Shown here piece after piece: positions 1 to 12,000 of a stretch of 12,019 nucleotides of DNA (position 1 is the first letter of the stretch; every line of letters begins with the position of its first letter). Origin of the DNA: JAFARZ01 sp035651595 (GTDB lineage Bacteria; Actinomycetota; Actinomycetes; Streptosporangiales; Streptosporangiaceae); contig DASRFJ010000307.1 in assembly GCA_035651595.1 (NCBI GenBank), positions 1 to 12,019 on the forward strand. The letters run 5' to 3'. The position numbers were made by a program, and so were the translations under genes. Under the pieces are notes generated by a model. The model was not told the DNA's origin and searched no databases. It worked only from the letters and a program-made list of their open reading frames with translations.

Positions 1-3000
1 CCGTAGACGTTCTGCACCCCGGCACTCACCGACTGCCCGTTCTGCGTCCCGGTGATCTGCGCCCCGATGTCTACGCCACCCGCCGAAACCGTCTCCGTCC
101 CGCTCACCAGGATCGTCGTGCCGCTCGCAACACCGCCGGAGCTGATCGTCAGCGCGCCGCCGCTGTTGACGATCGTGCTCGACGCCGTCCCGCCGGACAG
201 CACGAACGTCTGAACGCCATTATTGAACGTCGAACCGCTACGCGTGACGTAACCGGAGCCGACAAGGACCGTTGCGCCGGATGAAAGGACGTTCGCTCCC
301 GATTGCGTAACGGTCCCGAAGAACTCGAGCGTGCCGCCGCTCAAAACCGTGGCGACGTTGTTGAATGAGCCGCTCAGCAGTTCCAGCACGCCGCCTGACA
401 CCGTCGTCGCGCTGACCGTTCCGCCAGAAGCAACGATCTCGGTGCCGCCGCTGAGGATGACGTCGCCGACATCGGTCTGACCACCCGAAACGGTATAGGT
501 CACACCGCTGCCGACAACGAGAACGCCGCCACTGACTGTCCCGCCACTGTTGACGACACCAACCGCGCTGCCGCCGGCGAGGATGTCGAGCGTGCCGCCG
601 CTGAGAACCGTGACGCCACTGGCGACGCCGCCCGACGAAATGACCTCAACACCACCGCTGGAGATGACTGTGTTGCTGGCGATGCCGCCGGCCAACACGT
701 CCTCGGTGCCGCCGCTGAGAGTCGCGCCAGTCCCGACGCCGCCGGAGTCGATGATCAGGGTGCCACCGCTCGAGACGGTCGCGTTGACTACCGTGCCGCT
801 GACAGTCGCGCTCTCGGTACCGCCGCTGATGACGATGTCCCCTGAGGCGATGCCGCCGCTGGTGACGATCAGCGTGCCGCCGCTCAGCGTGGCGGCGAAA
901 TCCTGCCCGCCGGAGCGGATCGATTCGAAAGCGCCCGACAAGACCGTCGTGTTGCTGGCCGTTCCGCCGGCGGACAGCACGCCACTGACGAGCACGCCCA
1001 CATTCTCGATGCCAGCGCTGACGACGGTCCCAAAGGCTGTCGTGCCCGCGAGGATATTGAGCGCACCACCGCTGTAGACGGTCGTGGCAGAGGCGGTACC
1101 TGCTGACAGTGTTTCGCCACCGCCGCTAAGGATCGTGCCGGTCGTCGCCCCGCCGGAAACTGTCTCGGATCCGCCCGAGAGAACCACAACACTATTTGCG
1201 ACGCCGCCGGAGTAGACGAGCGCGTTGCCGCCGCTCTGCAGGATCGCCCCAGCTGCCGTCCCGCCCGAAGAGATGACGAGCAGGCCGCCGCTGGCAACCA
1301 AGGTCGCGGAGGCTGTGCCGCCCGACAGGATTTCCTTGCCGGCAGAAACGTCAGGCGCCGGTCCGGTAATGCCCGACAGCAGAGTCGAGACCGTCGTGCC
1401 GCCCGACGATACGCTGAGAATGCCGCCGGTGAGCACAGTCGTGCTGGTGGCCACGCCGCCGGAGCTGACAACTTCAAGGCCGCCGCTGCTGATCGTCACC
1501 CCGCTGGTCGCGCCGCCCGAAGACACGATCGACAGGGTGCCGCCGCCGAAGACGGTAGTGGCAGACGCGACGCCTGCCGAGACGCTCAGGCTGCCGCCGG
1601 ACGAGACCACCGTGCCGCGATCCAGGCCGCCCCTAACGTTTTCGATGCCGCCACTGTTGATGATGGCGCCGCTGACAATACCGCCCGAAGAGACAATCAA
1701 GGCGCCGTTGCTGCCGGACCCAAAGCCGCCGGTGCTGTCGACGATAGTGCCTACAGCCAAGCCGCCGGACGAGACGATCAGCTTCGCCGTGTTCGACAGT
1801 GTGGTGCCCGATGCAATGCCGGCTGACAGAGTCTCGGTCGCGCTGGCCGTCGTTCCGCTGCCGATGAGCACATCACCGCTAGTCGTTCCGCCAGATGAGA
1901 CGAATGAGCTGCCGCCACCGTGGACCGTGCCGCCGAGTTCGACGCCGCCCGAGTTGACATTGAAGATGCCACCGCTGTTGACGGTCGTCCCGCTGGCGCT
2001 GCCCCCCGCCTGAATAATGAGCGCGCCGTTACTGCCCGTGCCGAAGCCACCGGTGCTGTTGACGATCGTGTTGAAGGCATGGCCGCCGGACGAAACGATC
2101 AACCGTCCGGTATTGGAGAGTGTCGCGCCAGACGCCGTTCCGCCGGAAAGGATCTCCTGCGCAATCGCACTTGTCCCGGCACCGCTGATGATATCCGAGG
2201 TCGTGATGGCGCCGGACATCACAATGGCCGTACCGCCGCCGTCGACGTTCGTCGCACTCCCGACGCCGCCGGCGCTGAAGGTCAACTGACCGCCGCTGCC
2301 AACGGTCACATTCGACGTGGTCCCGCCGGAGAACACGAATTCGGTGCCGCCGCTAGAGATGAACGCGCCGCTGTCGGTGCCGCCCTGATTGACGTGCGTC
2401 TGACCGCCGCTGAGCACAACAGTGCTGACGGCCGTGCCGCCGCTGATCAGCGTGCCGCCGCTCAGCGCGAAGACGACGCCCCCGACTTCCAGCGAAACTC
2501 CGTTGCTGACGCTGTAACCGCTCAGCGTGTATCCGGAATCAATGCTGAAGAAACCGCCCGAAGCGATTGTCGGCGTGCCGCTTAACGTAGCGCCACCAAA
2601 TAAGCCCAGCTGGCCGCCGCTGTCGACAGTCGCGCCGCTTTCAGTGCCGCCGCTCCAGACGTCTTCGATGCCGCCGTTGTTGACCGTCGTGCTGCTGGTC
2701 GCCCCGCCGGACTCGACCCAGAGCAGGCCGCCACTGGCAACCGTCGTACTGATGAGTGTCCCGCCGGAGCGGACCTCGACGGTGATCCCGCTGCTGACGG
2801 TGTAACCGCTCGACGTCTGGCCGCCACCAATGATCACGTCATTCGCGGTGAAGGTCAGATCCGTCCCACCATGACCGTCTGCACTGAGGACGTAGGTGGT
2901 ACCCTGATTGGCCGAGGCGAAGTTCAGATCGTAATTCTGGCCGTTCTCCGTGATCTGCAGGACGCCGCCGGAGAGCTGCGTGACCGTGCCGCCTGGCACA

Positions 3001-6000
3001 AAGCCAACACCGGCCAGGTCGATGGCATTGAACGGCGAGTTGCCGAAGCCACCGATCACGTTGCTCGGCATCGTCGTGCCGTCGATCTTCAACACACTGC
3101 CCGAGCTCACAGTCGCGAAGCTGATCGCGCCACTGCCAGCAGGTGCGCCGGAGCCAAGTTCGAGCGTGCCGCCCGCGAGTGTGACACCGCTGAGAATGCC
3201 ACCCGACAGGACGAGCTCGAGGCCACCGCTGTTGACCGTCGTGCTGGTGGTCACGCCGCCAGAGTCGATCGTCAGCGTACCGCCGCTGTTGACGATGTAG
3301 CTCGAGGCGGTGCCGCCCGAGAGCACGACTGCCTGCACGCCATTATTGGCCGTCGAGCCGCTGCGAGTGACAAAGCCGGAGCCGATGTCGATCGTCGCGC
3401 CCGACAACAGCGTGTTGCCGCCGTTCTGGGTGACACTGCCGAACAACTCGAGCGTGCCGCCACTCGAGATCGTCGTGCTGTTGTTGAACGAACCGCTGAG
3501 CAGCTCGATGATGCCGCCGTTCGACGCGGTCGTGTTGCTGATCGTGCCGCCCGAGGACACGAGGACAAGACCACCGCTGCTGACAACAGCGCCCGTCGCC
3601 GTGCCGCCTGAAAGCACAAGTGCAGAGCCAAGAATGATGTCGTTGAGCCCGCTGCCACCGGCGGCGATCTCACCGATAACACCGCTGCCGAGCGTAAAGC
3701 CGCTGCCGACGAACCCTGAGAGCAGCTCGATCGTCGCACCCGCGCTCAGGCTCAGATGGCTCGGCTGCGCAGTTCCCATGAGCTCGATGGTCGCGCCACT
3801 CGAGATCGACGCGCTGTTGATCGTGCCGCCGGAGACGATTTCAGTGCCGCCGCTGCTGACCAGCGAGCTGATCGCGGTGCCACCCGAGAGCACGTCGAGC
3901 GTGCCGCCGGAGAGAACGAGTATGCCGCTGCTGGTCTGACCGCCGGAGATGGTGAAAGTCGTTCCGCCACTGACGATGATCGACACACCGCCGGAGACCT
4001 GGATAGACGTACCGCCCGATGTGTCGGAGAGCAGTGAGAACGTCGCGCCTGCGAAGTTCTGGTTCGGGTCAAGCTGCAGGTCGTAGGTGCCGCTTTCGAC
4101 CACCTGCAGCACATTGCCGGAGAGCAGCGACGCCGTGCCGCCACTGCTGAACTGCACCCCGGCGAGATCGATGTTATCGCCCGCCGCAAAGCCGCTGATC
4201 GTGACCGACGGCATCGATCCGAAGATCTGGAAGCTGCCACCGGACAGAAAGTCGACACTGCCGCTCGCGACCGCGCCGGAGTTGATCGTCAGCACGCCGC
4301 CGTCGATCACCGCATTGCTGACGGTGCCACCGGCCAGGATCGAAACGCTGCCGAACGCCGTCGCGTGGCCAACAGAGACGCCGCTCGCCGTGCCGCCGCC
4401 GGAGACGACTTCAAGGCCGAGGACCGTAGCGCCGATATCCACACCACCCGAGAACACGGTTTCCGTGCCACCAGACCGGACCGTGGTGTTGCTCGCTGTA
4501 CCGCCAGCTGAGACCACGCCGCTGACATTTGCGCCGAGGTTTTGCGCACCGCCGCTGCTGACGATCGTGCCAGAGGCCGTCGCACCGGTAAGCACGTTGA
4601 GGAAACCACCGCTCGACACCGTCGCGCCAAGAGCGGTGCCGCCACTCGAAACCGTCTCTCCACCACCGCTGACCGCAATGCCGCCAACGGTCTGGCCACC
4701 GGAAGAGACGACTAGGCCGTTGCCGGAACCACGGGCATAAACCGTAGTGCCGCTCGCAACACCGCCGCTGGACACCACCATGAGGCCGCCGCTGGTGATA
4801 ACAGTCCCAGAAGCCGTGCCGCCGGTGAAGACGGTGAGGAAGCCGCCACTCGAGACCGCTGCGCCAAGCGCTGTGCCCCCGCTCGAGAGCGTCTCGCCGC
4901 CGCCGCTGACCATCGTGTCGCCAACGGTCTGGCCCCCGGACGAAACAACCACACCATTACCAGAGCCGCGGGCATAAACCGTGGTGCCGCTGCCGACACC
5001 GCCGGCGGAGACCACCATGAAGCCGCCGCTGGAGATGACAGCCGCGGAAACGATCCCACCCGAGCGTACAAACGAACCGCCCCCGGAGGACAAGGTCACG
5101 CCGCTTGCCACACCGCCTGACAGCGAGAGCACGCCGCCGCTTGATACCGTGGTTGCGAAGGCCGACCCGGCCGAGATGACCAGCGCACCGCCGCTGACGA
5201 TGATCGTGCTCGAGGCAATGCCGCCGGAAAGGATTTCCTTGCCGCCCGAGGCCGTGCCCGTGGAGGCGGTCCCGCTGATGCCCGAAAGCAGCGAGCCATA
5301 AGTCACTGCGCCCGACTGGACACTCAGAATGCCGCCGCTCAGCACATTGGTGGTGCTGGCGACACCACCGGAGGAAATGATCTCTGTGCCGCCGCTGCTG
5401 ATCGTCGTGGTGATCGTCGTCCCACCCGACAACACGATCTCCGTGCCGCCGCTGAGGACAACATCGCCGTTGTCAGTCTGGTTCGCCGAGACGGTATAGG
5501 TCACGCCGCTGCTGACGGTGACGCCACCGCCGTTGCTGACGCTGCCGCCGCTATTGAGGACTCCAAAGGCGCTCCCGCCGACGAGTACGTCGAGCGTGCC
5601 GCCGCTGAGCACTGTCACGCCACTCGCCGTACCACCGGAGGAAATGATCTCGACGCCGCCGCTGGAGATGATCGTGTTGCTGGCTAGGCCGCCCGACGAT
5701 ACGAACTCGGTGCCACCACTCAGCACCGTGCCAATCGCGATACCGCCCGAGTCCACATATTGCGTATCGCCGCTGTTGATCGTCGCGCCGCTCGCGATAC
5801 CACCCGAGGACACGACTTGGCTGGCGCCGGAGTCCACGGCCGTACTGCTGGCGATACCACCGGCGAAGATAACCTGCGTGCCACCGGGGTATACGGTGCC
5901 GCTGACGTCACGGCCATAGACGTCCTCGACACCCCCGGAGATGATGCTGACCCCGCTGATCGTGCCGCTGACAACAGCGAGTGCCGCCGAGCCGATGATC

Positions 6001-9000
6001 GTGCCGCTGGCAGCCGTAGCGCCGGCGTCGATCTTCAACGTGCCGCCCGGATTGACGTGGATGTAGCCGGACGCGACTGCGCCGCTGAAGAGCTCGACCG
6101 TGGCGCCATTATTATCAGCGGCGTTGCTGATCACGCCGCCGGAATAGACGAGCTCAGTACCGCCATTGATGAAGCCGCTGATATCGGCGCCGCCGCTATA
6201 GACGTACTCGTAGCCGCCGTTGTTCAGCAGCGTCATGCTGGCGATGCCGCCCGACAACACCTGCAGTCCGCCGTTCGACAGCGCCGTGGCGCTGCTGATC
6301 ACCGTGCTGATGGCCACGCCGCCGGACAGGACCATCGCAGCTGAGGCTGACAACGTGGTGCCCAAGGCGGTACCGCCGGCGTAGACGGTTTCAAGCGCGC
6401 CGCCCGAGGCGGCCGCGGCGCCGCCGATGAGGACCGCGGAGACGGTGGTTCCTCCGGAGAAGACGGTGAGCGTGCCGCCGGCCGAAACCGTGGTGCCGGA
6501 GGCGTTGGCACCGGACAGCACCGTCTCGGCGCCACCCGACGACACGAAGTCGTTGCTAGTCTGGCCGCTCGACACCGTGACGGCGCCGCCGGAGAGCACG
6601 GAAGTGACGAAACCAAGCCCGCCAAGGACATCGACATTGCCGCCGCCCGAGACGGTCGTCATCGATGCGGTGCCGCCGGAGAGAATGTCGAGTGTGCCGC
6701 CACTCAGGACGATGACGCCGGAGCTCGTCTGGCCGCCGGATATAGTCAGCGTCTGCCCGCTGGCGACTGTGACGGCACCGCCGCTCGACACCACAATCGA
6801 AGTACCGCCCGAGAACGTCGGGCCGAGGGAGCTGTCCGACATCAGCGAGAATGTCTCGCCGGCGAAACTCTGGTTCGGATCAAGCTGCAGATCGTAAGCG
6901 CTGCCGTTGTCGCTCAGCTGCAGAACGTTGCCGGACAGCAGCGAAATGGCGGTCGCACCATTGAATGGTAGCGACAACAGGTCGATCGTCTCGGTGGGCG
7001 CGAAGCCGCTGATCACCGTCGTCGGCATGACGGTGCCTTGGACCTCCAGGATGCCGCTCACCCCGGCAAACGTCATAGCCGCGCCGAGAGACCCGCCAAT
7101 CTGCAGCTCGACGCTACCTCCGCCGTAGACGTTGTCGCCGCTGAGCGTCAGACCGCTCACCGTGCCGCCGGAGTCAACAAGGAGGTTACCACCGCCCTGG
7201 ACCATCTCAGCAATCGCAGAACCGCCGCTGAATATCTGTGCGGTACCGGCGGGCGTGAGTGTCTCGCTGACGGTCAAGCCGCCGGACAGAACAAGATCGG
7301 CTCCGCCGCTGAACGTCACCGGGTCCCGCGCGCCGACCACCGTGAAGCTTGCAACGCCGGTGGACTGCTCGGCGATCGTCGCGCCACTGAGAACGATCGT
7401 ATTGACCGCTATGCCACCCGAGCCGATGCCGAGCGTGACGCCGCTGCTGACGTTGAAGCCGCTGCCGGTGAAGCCTGAGTTGAAATCGATGGAGGCGCCG
7501 GAGATCTGCGTGAGGCCGGAAAGGACCGCATTGCCGTACAGCTGAAGTGTGCCACCGCTCGAGACCGTCGTGTTGGAGGCGAGGCCGCCCGACAGCACAC
7601 TTTCGATGCCGCCGCTGCTGACGACGGTCCCGGTGACCGCGCCGCCGCTGCTGATCTGCTGAACACCCAAGAAGTCAATCGTCGCGCCGATCGCCTGGCC
7701 GCCGCTGCTGACGGTCTGATGGACGAAGCCCGCAGCGCTCACGGCGCTTAACGTGGTCCCGGTCGCGACGCCACCCGACAGGATGTTCTGGGAACCCGAG
7801 ACGACAAGCGTGTTGCTGGCCGTTCCGCCGGCCGAAATCACACCGCTGTTGTTGGCTCCCAGATTTTCCGAACCACCACTGACAACGGTGCCGGACGCCG
7901 AGCCTCCAGCGAGGACGGTGACGATACCACCGCTCGCGACCGTCAGACCGGCGGCGAAGCCGCCGCTCGAGACGGTCTCGCCGCCACTGCTATAGATCGT
8001 GCCCCCGACGGTCTCGCCGCCGGACAAGACGACACCAGTGCCGGAACCGCGCGCGTAAACTGCGTTGCCGCTGACGACAGCACCGCTACGGACGATCTCA
8101 AAGCCGCCGGACGAGATGATGGCGCCGCTGGCCATGCCGCCCGACAACGACAGCACACCGCCGCTCGATACCGTCGTCGCGTAGGCGGAGCCGGTCGAGA
8201 TAACCAGCGCACCGCCGCTGACGATCGTCGTGTTCGAGGCGACGCCGCCGGACAGAATCTCCTTGCCGACCGACGCTGTCCCTGCCGAAGCATTGCCGCT
8301 GATGCCCGAGAGCAGCGAGCCATAGGTGATTGCACCCGACTGCACGCTGAGAATGCCGCCGCTCAGCACATTCGTAGTACTGGCGATGCCACCCAAGGAG
8401 ACGATCTCGATGCCGCCGCTGCTGATCGCGGTCGCGATCGTCGTCCCGCCGGACGAAACGATCTCCGTGCCCCCGCTGAGAACAACGTCACCGTTGTCCG
8501 TCTGGCCGCCGGAGACGACATAGGTCTCACCGCTGACTACGGTGACTTGCGTGACAGCGCTAGCCGTTATCGCTGTGCCGGTGCCCCCGCTGTCCGCGGC
8601 AAAGGCGAATCGCTCACCATTCGCGGTCGAATCGAGGTTCAGATCATAGGTGATACCGCTCTCGACGAGCTGCAGCACATCGCCTGGCTGCAGCGAAATA
8701 TTGCCGCCGCTGTCGTAGGCCACACCGGTCAGATCGATGCTGTCGCCCGCCGTAAAGCCGCTGATCACCGTCGACGGCATCACCGTGTCGTCGATCGACA
8801 ACACTCCGCCGCTGCCGGCAAAAGTGATGCCGCCGCTAGCCTGGCCGCCGACCTGCAGGTCGACATTGCCGCCGCTGATCGTCGCACCAATCGCAACGCC
8901 ACCGCTGTCGATGTTGACCTGACCACCACTCACGACAGTGGTGTTGCTCGCAGTGCCGCCAGACCACACCTGTTGCAGGCCGCCACTTGCGACGGTTGCC

Positions 9001-12000
9001 CCGACGGCAAGGCCGCCACCGATGGCCTGATCACCGCCGCTAAGGATCGTCGCGTTGAGGTCAGTAATCGGACTCGGGCTGGCGCTGAACGTGTACCAGT
9101 AGACGTACTCAAATCCGCCGTTCGATATGATAGCGCCGCTGACGACACCGGTCTGCGCGTTGATGTAGCCACCGCTGCTGACCGTCACCCCATCGATGAT
9201 GCCGCGATTGACGAACAACGTGCCGCTGGAAAGGACGGTGACCGCGCTCGCAGTGCCACCCGAATTGACTGTCTCCGTGCCACCGCTGCTTATGACGTCG
9301 CCGGTTGCAGTGCCGCCGCTGTTGAGGAACAGCTTCCCGGCGATCGTTGCATTGAAGTCCTGACCGCCGCTGGAGACGTTTTCGCTACCGCTCGACAGGA
9401 TCAAAGTGCCGCTGACGACCCCTCCGCCGGACACGTTGAGGAAGGCGCCGCTGGTGACAATGGCGCCGGACACTGTGCCACCGGACCGGACGAATGAGTT
9501 ACCGCCTGAGGACAGCGTTACCCCGTTCGCCACTCCGCCCGACAGCGACAGCACGCCGCCGCTCGACACTGTCGTGGCGTAGGCCGAGCCTGCGGAGATG
9601 ACCAGCGCGCCGCCGCTGACCACTGTCGTATTCGAGGCAACGCCGCCGGAGAGGACCTCCTTGCCGACCGAGGTCGTGCCAGTCGAAGCCGTACCGCTGA
9701 TCCCCGACAGCAGCGATCCGTACGTCACCGCGCCGGACTGCACGCTTAGGATGCCGCCGCTCAGCACGTTCGTCGTGCTCGCCACACCACCCGAAGAGAT
9801 GATCTCGATACCGCCGCTGCTGATCGCCGTCGCGATGGTCATGCCGCCAGACGAAACAATCTCAGTCCCGCCGCTGAGGACAACGTCGCTGCTGTCTACC
9901 TGGCCGGCAGAAACTACATAGGTCACGCCACTGGAGACAATCGTATTGCCGCCGCTGACCGTGCCGCCGTTGTTGACTGTGCCGGACGCGACGCCGCCGG
10001 AGAGGATGTCGAGCACACCGCCGCTGTCCACCGTCGTGTTGCTGGCAACACCGCCGGAGCTGATGATGAGGGTCTCGCCGCTCGTAACCTCGACACCGCT
10101 GACTGTATAGCCGGAGCCGACTTCGACGGTGCCACCGGATCCGACCGTGATGTTGCCGCTGATGATGGCGCCATTGAGCAGCTCCAGCACGCCGCCGCTG
10201 GAGATCGTCGTGCTCAGGATCTCGCCGCCCGAGGAGATGATTTCCGTGGCACCGCCCGATACGACCGTGCCGCTCGCCATGCCGCCCGAGAGGAAGATCG
10301 CCGTGACGCCGTTGCCATAGCTTCGACCGGCGTCGAACCCGGCGCTGTATTCGACGGTCGCGCCAGAATTCAGTGCAATCGCGCCGGATACGTTGATGGC
10401 GCCGCCAAAGTTTACCAGCGTTCCGCCGCTGCTGATCGTGGCGCCAGCATCGGTACCGCCCGACAATACGACGAGCTCGCCACCACTACTGACGAAAACA
10501 CCCGATGCAGTGCCCCCCGAGAGAACCTCGGCGAGGACGCCGCCGCTGAACGTCGAACCGCTGCGGGTAACATAGCCCGAGCCGAATTCGACGGTCGCAC
10601 CAGACAAGAGAACGTTTTTGACGCCGGTGAACTGCGTGACCGAGCCGAAGAACTCGAGTGTGCCCCCGCTGGACACGGTGGCACTCGAATTGATCGAGCC
10701 GCTGAGAAGCTCGAGCACGCCACCAGCACCGACAACCGTATCGATTGCGGTGCCGCCGGAAAGGATCACTGCGGAGCCGAATATGGTTGCGCTGAGTCCG
10801 CTGCCGCCCGCCGCGATATCGGCAGTAACGCCAGTGCCGAGCGTGAAGCCGCTGCCTAGGAACCCAGAGAGCAACTCGATGGTGGCGCCCGCACTGAGCG
10901 CCATGTTGCCTGGCTGCGCACCGCCTACAAGCTCAACAGTGCCGCCACTGAGAACGGAGGCGCTATTGAACGTCCCGCCCGAGAGCACGTCGAGCGTTCC
11001 GCCCGACTCCACGATGATCGCGCCACTGCTCTGACCGCCGGAGATGGTGAGCGTCTCTCCGCCGCTGACGACAATGGACGCACCGCCGGAGACCTCGACG
11101 GACGTGCCGCCCGATAGGTCGGAGAGCAGATAGAAGGTCTGGCCGTTGAAGTTCTGGTTCTGATCGAGTTGCAGATCGTAATTGCCGTTGTCGGTGACCT
11201 GTAGAACGTTGCCGGAGAGCAGTGACACGGTCCCGGTGCCGTCATAGATGACCGAGGCCAGATCGAGCCTGTCGCCCGCCGCAAAGCCGCTGATCGTCAC
11301 CCCCGGCATCGCGGCGCCGACGATCAAGAAATTGCCGCCGCCAGCCAGGAAGTCGACGCTGCCACTGGCCGTCGCACCGGAGCCAATCGTCAGCACTCCA
11401 CCATCGATCACCGCGTTGCTGACGGTGCCGCCGGCCAGCACCGACATGCTGCCGAAGGCAGCAGAATGGCCCACGGACACAGCGCTTGCGATGCCGCCAC
11501 CAGAGACAATTTCTGTACCCAGGATCGTGGCACCGGTCTCGACGCCGCCGGTGAACACCGTCTCCACACCGCCAGAGAGGACCGTCGTGTTGCTCGCCGT
11601 ACCGCCGGCCGAGACGATGCCGCTCGGGCTCGCGCCGAGATTCTCGACGCCACCGCTGCTGACCACCGTGCCGGAGGCGGAGGCTCCGCTCAGGACATTG
11701 AGGAAGCCGCCGCTCGAGACCGTCGTGCCGCCGGCAAAGCCGCCGCTCGAGACCGTCTCGCCGCCGCTGAAGAACGCGGTGGTGGCAATCGTCTGACCGC
11801 CGGAGGATACGACCAGGCCGGTGCCGGAGCCTTTGGCGTAAACCTGCGTACCGCTGGCAACGCCGGCGCCCGACACCACCATGAAGCCGCCAGCGGAGAT
11901 GACGGCGCCGGACACTGTCCCGCCCGAGCGCACAAACGAGTCACCGCCGGACGACAGGGTCACGCCGTTCGCGACGCCACCCGAGAGCGACAGCACGCCG

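Larger units (their letters stand above)
3351..5155 (-). repeat. Compound super-repeat, copy R2
   Basis: Second copy of the R1 arrangement: K3 end, YARGSG block, SVGH and AVIDGGVLTI repeats, spacer M4, S2 block, T2 block. It is 336 bp longer than the matching part of R1. The difference is accounted for by a 237-bp tandem duplication of the YARGSG block, about one extra SLS unit (54 bp) after LDVLSGG, and another extra unit before the LELLSGS string (57 bp less 6 bp in the T block), less 6 bp upstream of M4. R2 reads straight on from K3 and P1 on its N-terminal side. Confidence 0.8.

Noticed and set aside
884..1477. Minus-strand Ala/Arg/Ser-rich frames such as 884-1477, 3272-3739 and 7943-8335
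   Set aside because: They are off-frame readings of the same strand as the real gene. High GC content and few stops explain their length, and the in-frame SLS reading covers the same bases.
550..5919. Many forward-strand open frames of 60-260 codons rich in Pro-Pro (for example 550-1077, 1225-2013, 4087-4740, 5518-5919)
   Set aside because: They lie exactly antisense to the SLS frame. Their PP and VPPL strings are the complement of GGC-GGC and SGGT codons. They overlap end to end with no spacing, ribosome-binding pattern or family resemblance.
8580..8780. Possible RTX calcium-binding repeats around the ISGF-GD-IDL modules
   Set aside because: No GG-x-G-x-D nonapeptide runs are present. Only the short IDL-like core is reminiscent, so an RTX annotation is not supported.
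8547..9497. Forward frame of 316 codons, the longest on the plus strand, starting MRDSASRYRC
   Set aside because: It is Ala/Asp/Arg-rich low-complexity sequence produced by the opposite strand in a shifted frame. It shows no domain, and the minus-strand SLS frame, which is far more structured, occupies the same bases.
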